Positions 8,711 to 17,797 of a stretch of 64,000 nt of DNA are shown here, in pieces; position 1 is the first letter of the stretch; each line of letters starts with the position of its first letter. A model generated the notes under the pieces. The model saw only the letters and a program-made list of their open reading frames with translations, searched no databases and was not told the DNA's origin. Location of the stretch: the NCBI GenBank assembly GCA_964605665.1, contig CAZSDP010000018.1, positions 1 through 64,000 of the forward strand. Reading direction: 5' to 3'. A program made the translations under genes and the position numbers. Origin of the DNA: CAZSDP01 sp964605665. GTDB lineage: Bacteria; Planctomycetota; UBA8108; UBA1146.

Positions 8711-10342
8711 ATGAATCGTATTTGGAACTTTCGAACCAAGTTGGTCGCCGTTCTCGTGCTTGTTCTCACGGGTACCTTTCTTCTCCAAACCGTGATTCAC
8801 AAGCACAATGAGAAGCAGCTGCTCTCGGAATTGGAAAAAGTGGCTCAGGATATTGCGAATGACACTAGCAACTTGATCGCCGGGCGGCAGAGCCGGTGGG
8901 AGGTGGTCCTCATCACTGAGGAGCTCCGGGACGGTGCCGAGTCTCGTTCGAGTCATGCGCGATCGAGACCTCCCGCTGGACGGCGAAGAGGCTCCCTGAG
9001 TATCCAGAGAACGACTCGATTACAACTCCGCCCTGTTCCGCGGGGGAGTGTGCAAGAAGGGGTCGCACCTGACGCACAGCTCTTCTTGAAACTTCTGAAT
9101 TCCCTGGCGGAGTCGGGCGCTGAGACGCTCACCTCTCCATTGATTTTGCAGCAGCCTCGTTCCGTGAGGACGCTGAGGGGCGATTCCGAATCTCTACAAT
9201 CGGACTCCGCTTCGATGTCAACGGTGGAGGGAGATCTCGACCGCAGCACCGACCCCCACTTTGTGAGCCCCCTCGGTTCTTTGAGGGCCTCCGGAATTGC
9301 TGCGACGGGCGGTTTCGATGTTGGTGAGGCGGCAACTCTCGACATCACTCCTCATCTCGAACGTGTCGGGCAACTGTTCCGCGATTCGAAGCGTCACGAC
9401 CTGACGGCCACCTTCGGAGTGTTTCTCATCGGGATCGGCTTGGCGTGGTTTCTCGGAGTGCGGGTGACGCGACCTGTGGATGAAGTGGTCGATGGATTTC
9501 AGCGACTCGCGGATGGAGATTTCGAGGCTCGAGTCACCGAGAGAAGTGGAGCCGAGTTCGGTCACCTGGGGCAACAGTTCAACCACATGGTGGAACGTCT
9601 GCGAGAGGGGCGCGCGCTCGAGCGAGAACTCTCGCAACGAGAGCGAATCGAACACATGGGTGATCTCGCAGCGGGAGTTGCCCACGATGTCCGAAATCCA
9701 CTCAATGCGATCCACTTGAACATCGGTCAAATCCGCGATGAGTTTGTTCCTGAGGATGATCGCAGCCGTGAGCGTTTCTTGCGATTTACCTCAGACGTGC
9801 AACGGGAAGTTGAGCGACTCAATCAACTCGTGACGAACTTCCTCAGCCTTGCGCAACCAGCATCGGAAACCGCGGAACCGGTCTCACCCAATGAGCTTGT
9901 GGATGAGCTCTTCCGCCTCTTGAGTAAGGAAGCAAAAGGTCAGCAGGTCGACCTCGTACTCGATCTTGCCGAGGAGCTGCCGATGCTTCACTGGAATCGC
10001 CAAGAGATGAAGAGCGCATTCCTGAACATCGCGATCAATGCGCTTCAAGCTCTTCGGCAACACGGTGGGCAGCTCAAGGTTGCGACCGCAAGACGATCTG
10101 GTCCGGAAGGACCGGAATTGGCGGTTACTTTTCAAGATGACGGTCCTGGTATTCCAGTCGAGGATCTGGAGCGCGTGTTCGTTCCTTATTACACAACTCG
10201 AGAAGATGGAACCGGGCTGGGGATGGCGATTGCTCGACGAACCGCAGAGCGACATCACGGGAAAATCGAGTTACGCAGCGATCCAGGTCAGGGGACGATC
10301 GTTGCTTTCGTCTTCCCTCTGCAACAGGAAACAGTGTCATGA
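8711..10342 (+). CDS. Sensor histidine kinase (NtrB type, HAMP)
   Basis: The 543-residue kinase has a first membrane helix (about 10-27), an extracytoplasmic region to about 233, a second helix (235-252), a HAMP domain (to about 305), a HisKA motif GVAHDVRNPL with phosphorylatable His near 324, and a HATPase_c domain (NIAINAL, DDGPGIP, GTGLGMAIARR). It overlaps the downstream response regulator by ATGA, so they form a pair. The sensor part is odd: residues about 77-118 and 138-175 are Ser/Arg-rich, while another frame over 9124-9235 looks more protein-like. Compensating indels, from assembly or genuine, are possible there. The catalytic half is intact. Confidence 0.88.
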   Translation: MNRIWNFRTKLVAVLVLVLTGTFLLQTVIHKHNEKQLLSELEKVAQDIANDTSNLIAGRQSRWEVVLITEELRDGAESRSSHARSRPPAGRRRGSLSIQRTTRLQLRPVPRGSVQEGVAPDAQLFLKLLNSLAESGAETLTSPLILQQPRSVRTLRGDSESLQSDSASMSTVEGDLDRSTDPHFVSPLGSLRASGIAATGGFDVGEAATLDITPHLERVGQLFRDSKRHDLTATFGVFLIGIGLAWFLGVRVTRPVDEVVDGFQRLADGDFEARVTERSGAEFGHLGQQFNHMVERLREGRALERELSQRERIEHMGDLAAGVAHDVRNPLNAIHLNIGQIRDEFVPEDDRSRERFLRFTSDVQREVERLNQLVTNFLSLAQPASETAEPVSPNELVDELFRLLSKEAKGQQVDLVLDLAEELPMLHWNRQEMKSAFLNIAINALQALRQHGGQLKVATARRSGPEGPELAVTFQDDGPGIPVEDLERVFVPYYTTREDGTGLGMAIARRTAERHHGKIELRSDPGQGTIVAFVFPLQQETVS

Positions 10343-11820
10343 GCGACTATCGCCCTCGCATACTTGTGGCGGACGACGAGCAGATCCAGCGCGGCATTCT
10401 GAAGGAGATCCTCGAGTCTCGTCAGTACCGGGTTGAGATTGCCAGCGGACTAGACGAGGCATTGCAGCTCTTCCGTCAAGCGCGCGAGGATTCAGATTCG
10501 ATCGAGCTGGTCTTCACCGACCTGAAGATGCCCAGCAGCACTGAGGGACTTCAGCTCTTGCGTGACGTCAAAGATCTGGCGCCGAATACTGAAGTGGTTT
10601 TGATGACCGCCTATGCAGAAGTACAAAGTGCGGTCGAGGCGATGAAGTATGGCGCGTTTGAATACCTGCCGAAGCCGTTCGATCGCGACCGTTTTCTTCA
10701 TGTCGTCGAGGCCGCGACCAAGAAGCTCTCATTGATCCAAGAGAACCGCCGTTTGCGAGAGTTGGTCCGTCAGGGGGCTGGTGCCCGAAAGATCATCGGG
10801 AAGAGTCGCCAGATGGAAGATCTCTTCCGCATTGTCGATCGAGTCTCTCAAACTGATACGACGTGCTTGATCAGAGGAGAGTCGGGGACGGGGAAGGAAC
10901 TCGTCGCTCGCGCAGTGCATCACGGAGGGGAGCGTTCAGAGCAACCGTTCCTTGCGATCAATTGCGCCGCGATTCCCGAGGCTCTTATTGAGAGTGAGTT
11001 GTTTGGGCATGAGAAGGGCGTCTTTACCGGCGCGCACTCTGCCAAGTCGGGTCGATTCCAGGAGGTTGGTCGAGGGACCTTGTTTCTCGACGAGATCGGC
11101 AGCATGAAATATGACCTCCAGGCGAAGCTCCTCCGGGTGATTCAGGAGAGAGAATTCTCCCGAGTGGGGAGCTCGAAGCTCCTTCCGTTCCACGGCAGAA
11201 TTGTCGCCGCGACGGCTCAAGACCTCGAATCTCTGATCGCAGAGAACAAATTCCGAGAAGATCTCTATTTCCGTCTCAACGTGGTTTCGCTGGAGATTCC
11301 GCCACTTCGGGACCGAACTGACGACATTCCCCTCCTGATTGACCATTTCCTACGAAAGGGAGGGGAGCGACTTGGCCGAAGATTCAAGGGGGTGACCCCG
11401 AGTGTGCTCGAAGCATTTGAGGCTTACCGATGGCCGGGAAATGTCCGAGAACTAGAGAATTGTCTCGAGCGGATGATGGTTCTCGGAGACGGTGAGATAT
11501 TGGGCCCGTCCTTACTTCCTCCCGCAGTGGGAGGAGAGTCGGGGTTGCCCTCCGAGAACGGTGGCGGAGGTGCTACCTCCAGGAGACTCGATTCTGATCC
11601 CGAGGAGCAGGGTCTTGTGTCCAACGGAATCTCACTCCCCACGGAAGGGGTAGTTCTCGAAGATCTGGAGGCAGAGTTGATTCGACAAGCGCTCGAGCGT
11701 TCGGGAGGCCGACTGGAGCCCGCGGCTCAGCTTTTGGGGATCACTTACAAGACGCTTCAGTACCGAATCAAGAAGTACGGATTGAATGATCGCGAGTCAG
11801 AGAAAGATCAGGTGGTTTGA
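10339..11820 (+). CDS. NtrC-type sigma-54 response regulator
   Basis: The 493-residue regulator starts with a receiver domain (about 5-125; ILVADDEQ acidic pocket, phospho-acceptor Asp61 in VFTDLKMP, conserved Lys in LPKPF). The AAA+ sigma-54 domain follows with Walker A GESGTGKE (near 180-187) and Walker B LFLDEIG, and a Fis-type helix-turn-helix (GGRLEPAAQLLGITYKTLQY) ends it. The sigma-54 contact loop reads GVFTGA instead of GAFTGA. The ATG overlaps the kinase stop (ATGA), so it is the cognate partner of the histidine kinase. Targets are unknown; the neighbouring repeat protein at 11963 is a candidate. Confidence 0.94.
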   Translation: MSDYRPRILVADDEQIQRGILKEILESRQYRVEIASGLDEALQLFRQAREDSDSIELVFTDLKMPSSTEGLQLLRDVKDLAPNTEVVLMTAYAEVQSAVEAMKYGAFEYLPKPFDRDRFLHVVEAATKKLSLIQENRRLRELVRQGAGARKIIGKSRQMEDLFRIVDRVSQTDTTCLIRGESGTGKELVARAVHHGGERSEQPFLAINCAAIPEALIESELFGHEKGVFTGAHSAKSGRFQEVGRGTLFLDEIGSMKYDLQAKLLRVIQEREFSRVGSSKLLPFHGRIVAATAQDLESLIAENKFREDLYFRLNVVSLEIPPLRDRTDDIPLLIDHFLRKGGERLGRRFKGVTPSVLEAFEAYRWPGNVRELENCLERMMVLGDGEILGPSLLPPAVGGESGLPSENGGGGATSRRLDSDPEEQGLVSNGISLPTEGVVLEDLEAELIRQALERSGGRLEPAAQLLGITYKTLQYRIKKYGLNDRESEKDQVV

Positions 11821-11962
11821 GCCTGGTTGTCGCAGCATCGGCGGAACGGTGGCCATGCTAGCTTCTGATTTTTTTGAACAAGTTGTGAATGAGAATTTTG
11901 ATAGAACCAAGACAACCGCGCAAAGACGTGCGGTTGTCCGAGCCGAGAGGTGAGGACACGAC

Positions 11963-14900
11963 ATGAATTCCTTTGCGAAGGCGTTAATCGCCGCTGCGGT
12001 CGTCATCGGTATTGCGATTGTATTCGTATTTCGAGCACCGTCGCCCACACAACCGGGTCCTTCCGATCCCACGACTCCAGAAGTGGCGATCCAGGATGAG
12101 GAGACCTCCGAACCGGTTAAGCGATTCGATGCACCCACGATCGAACCGGTCGACGTTTTCGGTACCGTGAAGGACGATCTTGGTGCGGTCGTGGCTGAAG
12201 CATCGGTGAAGTGCGAGAAGATCACTGGCTCGCCGAGCGCTCCAAAGTTCGAGCTCTTTGAAGTCGGCACGCCAGATGAGTCGGGAAGTTTCTCATTCCA
12301 AGGTCTGTTGCCCGCGAAGTATAAATTCACGGCCTCCGCAGCTGGTTATGCTCCTAAGAACATCACGATCACCATTTCAGAGGGAGTGACTCCAGGGAGT
12401 ATCGACCTTGTTCTTTCCGCTGGGCTGGTCATTCGCGGCACCGTGCGCGATCCGTTGGGTGCGCCGGTTGCCGGCGCCCTCCTCGCGGCGTTCAAAGAGC
12501 GTGCAAAAGAGAACGCGAGTCTCGAAGAACGACTTCAAGCGCTGATCCAATTCGAGGAGATGAAGAGTGAGGAGGGGGTGTTCGCAACCACCGATGAAAC
12601 GGGTGAGTATGCGATTCAAGGACTCGATGCGATGAAGTATCGGGTGCAAGTGACCGCCTCCGGATACGCGAACATGCAACGTCGATATGTGCCGGCTGGA
12701 TCTGACGGTGTTGACTTCGACTTGATTGTTGGAGGTCAGCTGGCCGGCATCGTGACCGACTCCGGTGGTCAGCCGATTGAAGGTGCAGATGTCGAGATCT
12801 ACGTTTCGACCGGTACTCAAGACCTCATCGAGATTATCCAGGAGCGAGCCCTTCCGCCGCTTGATCAGCGCCAGACCGACAAGTCGGGACGGTTCCTTTT
12901 CGATACCCTCGGTGGAGAAGCTTCATATCGATTGGTGGCCCGAGCTTCGGGTTACCAGAAGCAGCAGATTGAAAAGGTCCTGGTCGATGTCGGTCAGCTC
13001 GCGGAACTCGAGATCGTTCTCGAAGGTGGGAGCGTTCTCAGGGGAATCGTTTACGACCCCAACGGCAACACCGTTGCCGGCGCTCGCTGCAAAGTAAATC
13101 CAGTTGGTGTTCAAGCTGCGGGACCTCCAACCGACTTTAACGATGAGCCTTTGGAGACTGGGGACGACGGTGAGTTCGTCTTCGATACTCTCGGTGAGGG
13201 AAGTTACCGATTGGTCGTGAGTCATGATGATTTCGCGACATTTGTCGAGAACAAGCTCAGGCCATCAGGAGAGACGATCAGTGTTCAGCTCTCTCAGGGT
13301 TGCGCAATTACCGGGGGCGTTTTCGAACGGGCAACCGGTGAGGCGATTGTCGGTGCGCAAGTGACGGTGCACGATATCGGTGGCGAGCAGAAGACTGGTA
13401 TCACCGATGCGTTTGGCAATTACTTCGTAAAGGGCATCAGTGAAACTCGCCGTGGTGTTGCTCACCTCAATGTGGAGAAACTCGGCTATGAACGAGTCTC
13501 CAACCATAAGGTGGAAGTCGCTGAAGGAACGGTCACCGAAGGAATTGATCACTTCTTGGACCGCAATGGCATTGTTCGAGGTCGAGTTGTCGATGCCAGG
13601 GGTAATCCGGTCATTGGCGTGAATGTCGCGGCACGCCGTAATCACTCGAGTAATGCAGTGGTGGTCAACGTCGGAAATAGAGCGTTCAGTGAGCCGGACG
13701 GTAGCTTTGTCATAGAGCAAGTTCAGACTGGCGAAGGTACTTTCCTCGAAGGAACCCACTCCGATTTCCTCAAGAGCCAAAGTGAACAGTTCATTGTCGC
13801 GGCCGGAGAAGAGGTCACCGGCCTCGAGTTGGTGATGCGCCTTGGCGGCGCTCTCAGTGGCCGTGTTGTCGACGAAAATGGTCGTCCGATTGCCGAGGCG
13901 ACTGTCGGGGCCAAGGACGACTTGATGAGCGTGGTCAATCCGGCGTCTTTGACCAACAAGGTCTATACCGATGCTTCAGGTAACTTCACCCTTCAGCGCC
14001 TTGAGGCGGGAGAGCAAGTTCTCCTCTGTGCCGCAAAAGGCTATCTCACCGTCGAGGTTACCGGGCATGACGTGCAAGAAGGTCGCGAGACACAAAATGT
14101 CGAAATCGTGATGGCGACCGGAGCCTTCCTCGCCGGTACGGTCAGGAACAGTCTCGGAGATCCTATCGCCGGCGCGAGGGTGACAGTGATCGACACTTCT
14201 GCTGGTTTGAAAAAGCTCACAACCTCGACCGATACCAGTGGAGCCTACCGTTTCGACGAACTCGGTTATTTCCCGGTCGAAGTCGAAGCCGAGGCGACGG
14301 GGTTCAGTAAAGTCAGACTCTTCGATCAGCCGGTGAATAGCGACCGTATCGACTTTGTCTTGGAAGCCTTCGGAAGCATCTCTGGCGTGGTTTACACCGA
14401 GTCGGGTGAAGCGCTTCGCGCGTTCAGCGTGACCCCCAAGCACGTCGATCCGAACGATCAGCGAGCGAAGTCTCGAGTTCCTTCTCGAACCTTTACTACC
14501 AGGGATGGTGTCTACAGCTTCGATGGACTGCAGCCAGGCACTTACGAGGTGATGATCGGTGCACCAGGCTACGCAGCGGAGTTGCTCGACAATGTGGTCG
14601 TGAGCTCAAATCGCAATACGGAGCTCCCCGCCGTGGCTCTCGGCGCGGGCGGCAAGATTTCCGGAGTCGTTTATGACGCGGTCGATGGCGGATCGATCCC
14701 AGGCGCGACGGTGACCGTTGTAGGAGGTATTCGACACTTCCTCCAAGACCCAACGACTGGTGCCTCGTCCCAGCGTGGGCGTCCCGATCAGGTTTCCGTT
14801 CTCGAAGATGGGTCATTCCAAATCATCGGGCTTGCCTCTGGCAAGGTGACTCTCCGCGTTGAGCACCGCAACTACATGACAGAGATGATTACCGACGTCC

Positions 14901-15214
14901 ATTCCGGGACCAGCAATCTGGAGATTGCGTTGGTGGCGGGGGGATCGATCGAGGGCACCGTCAGTTCAGCTGATCACGGCAAAGAAATGTCTGGGCTGCA
15001 GATTCTCCTTTCGGGAGAGCAGCGCGGCCAGGATCGTCGGGTTGTGACCGATCGCCGGGGCCGCTTCTCGATCACGGGGCTCGATAGTGGGATGTACACT
15101 CTGCGGGTGACCAACTTCGGTCGGCCGGGACAAGAAGTCGATCTTCCTTCTGCGCCCACCTACAAGGTCGAAGTTGTCGCGGGAGAAACCACGATTTTCG
15201 ACATTTCGTACTGA
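11963..15214 (+). CDS. Membrane-anchored protein with ~11 carboxypeptidase-regulatory-like repeats
   Basis: The 1083-residue protein starts with an uncleaved-looking membrane helix (about 8-25), then a Pro/Thr linker. About eleven beta-sandwich repeats follow (CarboxypepD_reg / Cna-B-like). Each opens with a pattern such as 'IRGTVRDPLGAPVAGA', 'LAGIVTDSGGQPIEGA' or 'LSGRVVDENGRPIAEA' and later has 'SGSFSFQGL...Y.F.ASAAGY'. No enzyme domain is present. Such proteins act as extracellular or periplasmic scaffolds or stalks. GAGG precedes the ATG. It lies 142 bp after the NtrC-type regulator and ends before a strong terminator, so it is probably its own unit. The substrate or partner is unknown. 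Confidence 0.85.
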   Translation: MNSFAKALIAAAVVIGIAIVFVFRAPSPTQPGPSDPTTPEVAIQDEETSEPVKRFDAPTIEPVDVFGTVKDDLGAVVAEASVKCEKITGSPSAPKFELFEVGTPDESGSFSFQGLLPAKYKFTASAAGYAPKNITITISEGVTPGSIDLVLSAGLVIRGTVRDPLGAPVAGALLAAFKERAKENASLEERLQALIQFEEMKSEEGVFATTDETGEYAIQGLDAMKYRVQVTASGYANMQRRYVPAGSDGVDFDLIVGGQLAGIVTDSGGQPIEGADVEIYVSTGTQDLIEIIQERALPPLDQRQTDKSGRFLFDTLGGEASYRLVARASGYQKQQIEKVLVDVGQLAELEIVLEGGSVLRGIVYDPNGNTVAGARCKVNPVGVQAAGPPTDFNDEPLETGDDGEFVFDTLGEGSYRLVVSHDDFATFVENKLRPSGETISVQLSQGCAITGGVFERATGEAIVGAQVTVHDIGGEQKTGITDAFGNYFVKGISETRRGVAHLNVEKLGYERVSNHKVEVAEGTVTEGIDHFLDRNGIVRGRVVDARGNPVIGVNVAARRNHSSNAVVVNVGNRAFSEPDGSFVIEQVQTGEGTFLEGTHSDFLKSQSEQFIVAAGEEVTGLELVMRLGGALSGRVVDENGRPIAEATVGAKDDLMSVVNPASLTNKVYTDASGNFTLQRLEAGEQVLLCAAKGYLTVEVTGHDVQEGRETQNVEIVMATGAFLAGTVRNSLGDPIAGARVTVIDTSAGLKKLTTSTDTSGAYRFDELGYFPVEVEAEATGFSKVRLFDQPVNSDRIDFVLEAFGSISGVVYTESGEALRAFSVTPKHVDPNDQRAKSRVPSRTFTTRDGVYSFDGLQPGTYEVMIGAPGYAAELLDNVVVSSNRNTELPAVALGAGGKISGVVYDAVDGGSIPGATVTVVGGIRHFLQDPTTGASSQRGRPDQVSVLEDGSFQIIGLASGKVTLRVEHRNYMTEMITDVHSGTSNLEIALVAGGSIEGTVSSADHGKEMSGLQILLSGEQRGQDRRVVTDRRGRFSITGLDSGMYTLRVTNFGRPGQEVDLPSAPTYKVEVVAGETTIFDISY

Positions 15215-15277
15215 TCTCGTCGTCGATCGTCCCGACCTGTTCAGCCTTTGAACTGCCTCGGGCGGCGACTTAAATGC

Positions 15278-15338
15278 GGCACCCTCCCGACGGAGAAGGG
15301 GTAAATTCCCAACTCCTTCGCGGAGGGTGCCTTTTTTT
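15278..15338 (+). terminator. Rho-independent terminator after the repeat protein
   Basis: A 10-bp perfect stem (GGCACCCTCC / GGAGGGTGCC) encloses a 34-nt loop, which can itself fold, and is followed directly by seven Ts. It lies 64 bp after the stop of the 11963 gene. Confidence 0.9.
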
Positions 15339-15364
15339 ATCGAATGACCGACCTGGAGCTGGCT

Positions 15365-15385
15365 TCTTAAGTTCCTTATTTGTAG
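15365..15385 (+). promoter_or_regulatory. Candidate element shared with 8555-8575
   Basis: The sequence begins TCTTAAGTTCCTTATT and is identical at 16 of 21 bases to the segment upstream of the histidine kinase. It is 95 bp before the PDZ-protein start, just after a terminator. It may be a promoter or regulator site; the factor is unknown. Confidence 0.3.
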
Positions 15386-15479
15386 TGACTTGCGATCCAT
15401 TCTTTTCGCAAGGCGGTTTTCCGGGGTGATTGGAATGACCTTTGTTAGAGAGGCTCTCGAGTGAAAGGAATCCAATCCC

Positions 15480-16649
15480 ATGAACCGGAGTCCCGGAATG
15501 TTGCGAAAGAGCCCCTACTCCCACACCTCCTCGCAGGGAAGTGCGTTTTCCCCGTACGCACTGCTCCTCCTGATCCTGACGATCGGTTTCGCCGGGGCTC
15601 CGGTCCTCCCTTTACCGGCAGAGGCACTCTCTACCGATGATCCCGCTCCAGAAGAGACGACTGGGGACAAAGGAGCGGACATCGAGCTTCTCATCGAGTC
15701 GTTGTCCTCCTCCGACTATGAGAAGCGGGAGGGGGCAAACCGTGACCTCCTGAAGGTCGGGGAGATTGCCCTTCCCAGTCTGCGAAAAGCTCTCGAGTCG
15801 GATGATGCGGAGGTGCGTCGACGCGCTACCGCGCTCATCGATGCGATCTCCAAATCCTCCAAAGAGATCGTCGAGGAGAATGATCGTTTCGAAGTGATTC
15901 GAAAGCGGCTCGAGTTTCCTGGCGATCGATCGCAGCGGCCCTCACTCGATCGGGAGCTGGGTGATCTGAGGCTCCGTCTTGAGGAGCTTTTGGAACGCGA
16001 GAAGGAGCGAGCCCCCCTCGGAAAAGAATCGCTCAGAGACCGTATTCGGTCATTGGGAGGGGGCTTCCCTCCCGAGTTTGACCCCGATCGATTTGACGAT
16101 CGAATCGCCGCGCTGCGCGAGAGGATCGATCGGCAATGGCGAGATCTACCCCGCTTGGAAGGCTTGTTCCCCGAGGGACTCGAAGGCTTCGGGTCGGGCA
16201 CCGGTTCTGGCTGGGGGTCATCTCGAGTGCAGATCTGGCGTGATGGAGAGACTCTCTTCGACAGTGCAACTTCTTTGAATTTTTCTGATCTCCCGGCGTT
16301 GGGGGTGGTGATCGAGAGCATTCACCCCTCTTTGCGAGCTCACCTCCCGATCGGGCAGGGGCCTGACGGAGAGCCGCAAGGCGTGCTGATCGGAAAAGTC
16401 CTTCCGGGAACTTTAGCGGAAGAGTGCGGTCTGAAGAGGTTCGACGTGCTGTTAACAGCTGGTGGAATCCCGGTCACCGGGGTCGGAACCCTCCGAGAGC
16501 AGATTGCGGCTCATGCCGGAGAAAACCTCGAGTTGGGGATCATCCGAGGAGGTCAGCCTCGGAGCATGACCGTCCCCATCGCCAGTGGTTCCAGTGTTCC
16601 GAGCTCCAGTGTTCCGAGCTCTCCTGGAGTGAAAGACGGGGAGTTCTGA
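15480..16649 (+). CDS. Exported HEAT-like / PDZ-domain protein
   Basis: The 389-residue protein has a long signal peptide (hydrophobic YALLLLILTIGF near 26-37, Ala-rich cut around 50). A HEAT-type repeat lies at about 65-120 (SSSDYEKREGANRDLLKVG...LRKALESDDAEVRRRA), followed by a charged coiled stretch. A PDZ domain near 285-370 (GVLIGKVLPGTLAEECGLKRFD) shows the usual carboxylate loop and GLK..D pattern. There is no protease domain. The tail has a duplicated 15-bp unit (CCAGTGTTCCGAGCT) that encodes SSVPSSSVPSS. AAAGGA precedes the ATG. It is a single gene between two terminators. Its role is unknown, but PDZ plus HEAT suggests an envelope adaptor. Confidence 0.75.
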   Translation: MNRSPGMLRKSPYSHTSSQGSAFSPYALLLLILTIGFAGAPVLPLPAEALSTDDPAPEETTGDKGADIELLIESLSSSDYEKREGANRDLLKVGEIALPSLRKALESDDAEVRRRATALIDAISKSSKEIVEENDRFEVIRKRLEFPGDRSQRPSLDRELGDLRLRLEELLEREKERAPLGKESLRDRIRSLGGGFPPEFDPDRFDDRIAALRERIDRQWRDLPRLEGLFPEGLEGFGSGTGSGWGSSRVQIWRDGETLFDSATSLNFSDLPALGVVIESIHPSLRAHLPIGQGPDGEPQGVLIGKVLPGTLAEECGLKRFDVLLTAGGIPVTGVGTLREQIAAHAGENLELGIIRGGQPRSMTVPIASGSSVPSSSVPSSPGVKDGEF

Positions 16650-16726
16650 TCATTTGAAAATTTGAATTTGGCCCTCCCGCCTTGTGGGCGAGAGAGCTGA
16701 ACACCGAGTCCCCTCACTCGTGGTTT

Positions 16727-16756
16727 TTCCGCGCGATACGCGGGTCCCGCGCGGAA
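16727..16756 (+). other. Long hairpin before the terminator
   Basis: A 9-bp perfect stem (TTCCGCGCG / CGCGCGGAA) has a 12-nt loop. It follows a smaller CGAGT...ACTCG hairpin at about 16705 and precedes the terminator by 22 bases, so the 3' end of this transcript may carry three stacked hairpins. Confidence 0.5.
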
Positions 16757-16778
16757 GACCGAGGGCGTCACGGTGGAG

Positions 16779-16818
16779 TGGCGCCCTCCCGGATGGTCCG
16801 GGAGGGCCACTTTTTTTT
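16779..16818 (+). terminator. Rho-independent terminator after the PDZ gene
   Basis: A GC-rich stem (TGGCGCCCTCCCGGA / TCCGGGAGGG-CCA) with a TGG loop is followed by one C and eight Ts. Confidence 0.9.
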
Positions 16819-17314
16819 ACCCTGACCGCTTCGGTGGCACCTCGGCGGATCGGTGATTTTGCCCCTCCAGCGCGTATTTTCCTCTCCCCAACGCCCTTTC
16901 TCGATCCTCCAAGCCCAGCTCCACCATCGAGACATGCCATTCACCCTTTGGGTGGCGCCGCGGTTGGTCGGACTTGCCAATTGTCGCCTAAGGGGCCACA
17001 CTATTTGAGGTTGGAGATGCGCAGCAGCGGATTTCCCCGCGGCGCAGGTTTTTGATCGGTGTCGGGGGAGTCAAATTTTGCGGCAGGTCTCCGGCGGGGG
17101 GGAGAGCGTTCGTCGCCTCCACACTGCGTCGCAGAATTTTTTTCATTTTGTGCTCAAGTGGACCGGAAGTGCGACCGACATCAGGGATGACGAGCCGAAG
17201 GGGAGGCGCCAGGATGTGCCTCGGTAGAACTTCGGCGCGGTGATTCCTGAACTGATCGACTCAGGTTTCGCCGAGGACAGGATCTCAGTCGCGTCGCCCG
17301 AGAGAGGGGGATCG
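16819..17314. other. Long intergenic region before the FlgM-like gene
   Basis: About 500 bases show no supported gene; the short open frames here are arginine- and proline-rich and overlap on both strands. The region holds a T-rich tract near 17138-17150, a possible sigma-28-like promoter at 17154-17180, and an imperfect inverted pair CCGAAG (17197 area) / CTTCGG (17230 area). Confidence 0.4.
17154..17180 (+). promoter_or_regulatory. Possible sigma-28 (FliA)-like promoter
   Basis: TCAAG followed after 16 bases by CCGACA partly resembles the flagellar sigma consensus TAAAG...CCGATAA. It lies 135 bp upstream of the FlgM-like start. Several positions mismatch, so this is tentative and relies on gene context. 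Confidence 0.25.
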
Positions 17315-17593
17315 ATGAACATTCAGCAGACCGGTGGAGTCCAAGGTTCCCAGCCAGTACAGCCGAACCGACCCGCTGCGAAAGCCGCTCAGGCTTATTC
17401 CGCTCCCAAAACGACGAAAGTCGACCAAGCCGAGATTTCGGATCAGGCCAGATACCTCGAGAAACTCCGTCATTTGCCAGAGATGCGAATGGAGCGAGTT
17501 GAGGCGGCTCGACGTGGAATTGCGGAGGGTGAGTACGATACCGAAGAGAAGGTACGTGCTGCGGTGGAGAGACTTCTCGACGAGTCGATTTGA
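17315..17593 (+). CDS. FlgM-like anti-sigma factor (small)
   Basis: The 92-residue protein has a disordered Gln/Pro/Ala N-half. The C-half pattern is 'VDQAEISDQARYLEKL...MRMERVEAARRGIAEGEYDT' followed by 'AAVERLLDE', as in the FlgM family, where this part binds the flagellar sigma factor FliA/sigma-28 and blocks it. The ATG at 17315 is preceded by GAGAGGGGG. The frame is open to 17240, but that part has no good ribosome site. No flagellar structural genes are next to it; a FlgN-like gene lies at 62097. The assignment is by sequence pattern only. Confidence 0.6.
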   Translation: MNIQQTGGVQGSQPVQPNRPAAKAAQAYSAPKTTKVDQAEISDQARYLEKLRHLPEMRMERVEAARRGIAEGEYDTEEKVRAAVERLLDESI

Positions 17594-17618
17594 CCCGTTT
17601 CATGACAGATTGAGCTTA

Positions 17619-17654
17619 GAAGCCGGCCGGGCCCGAAAGGGTCCGGCCGGCTTC
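17619..17654 (+). other. 16-bp hairpin with GAAA tetraloop
   Basis: GAAGCCGGCCGGGCCC pairs over 16 positions (one G-T) with GGGTCCGGCCGGCTTC around a GAAA (GNRA) loop. It begins 26 bp after the FlgM-like stop. There is no T tract, so it may be a processing or mRNA-stabilising end, or a weak terminator. Confidence 0.6.
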
Positions 17655-17797
17655 GATGAACCTGCCCCATCGACTCGATTCGAGGGGACGATTTCTCTGA
17701 TCCTGGCGTCGGGCTCTTGCGAGGGCTTCTTCAGAACGCTATCACGGCCCACCGCCTGCGACTCCGGTGTGCGCGATAGGCGTGAGAGGCCGTGCTG

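Noticed and set aside
11840..11860. GG-N10-GC as a sigma-54 promoter before the repeat protein
   Set aside because: Only the GG and GC dinucleotides fit; TGGCAC and TTGCA are otherwise absent.
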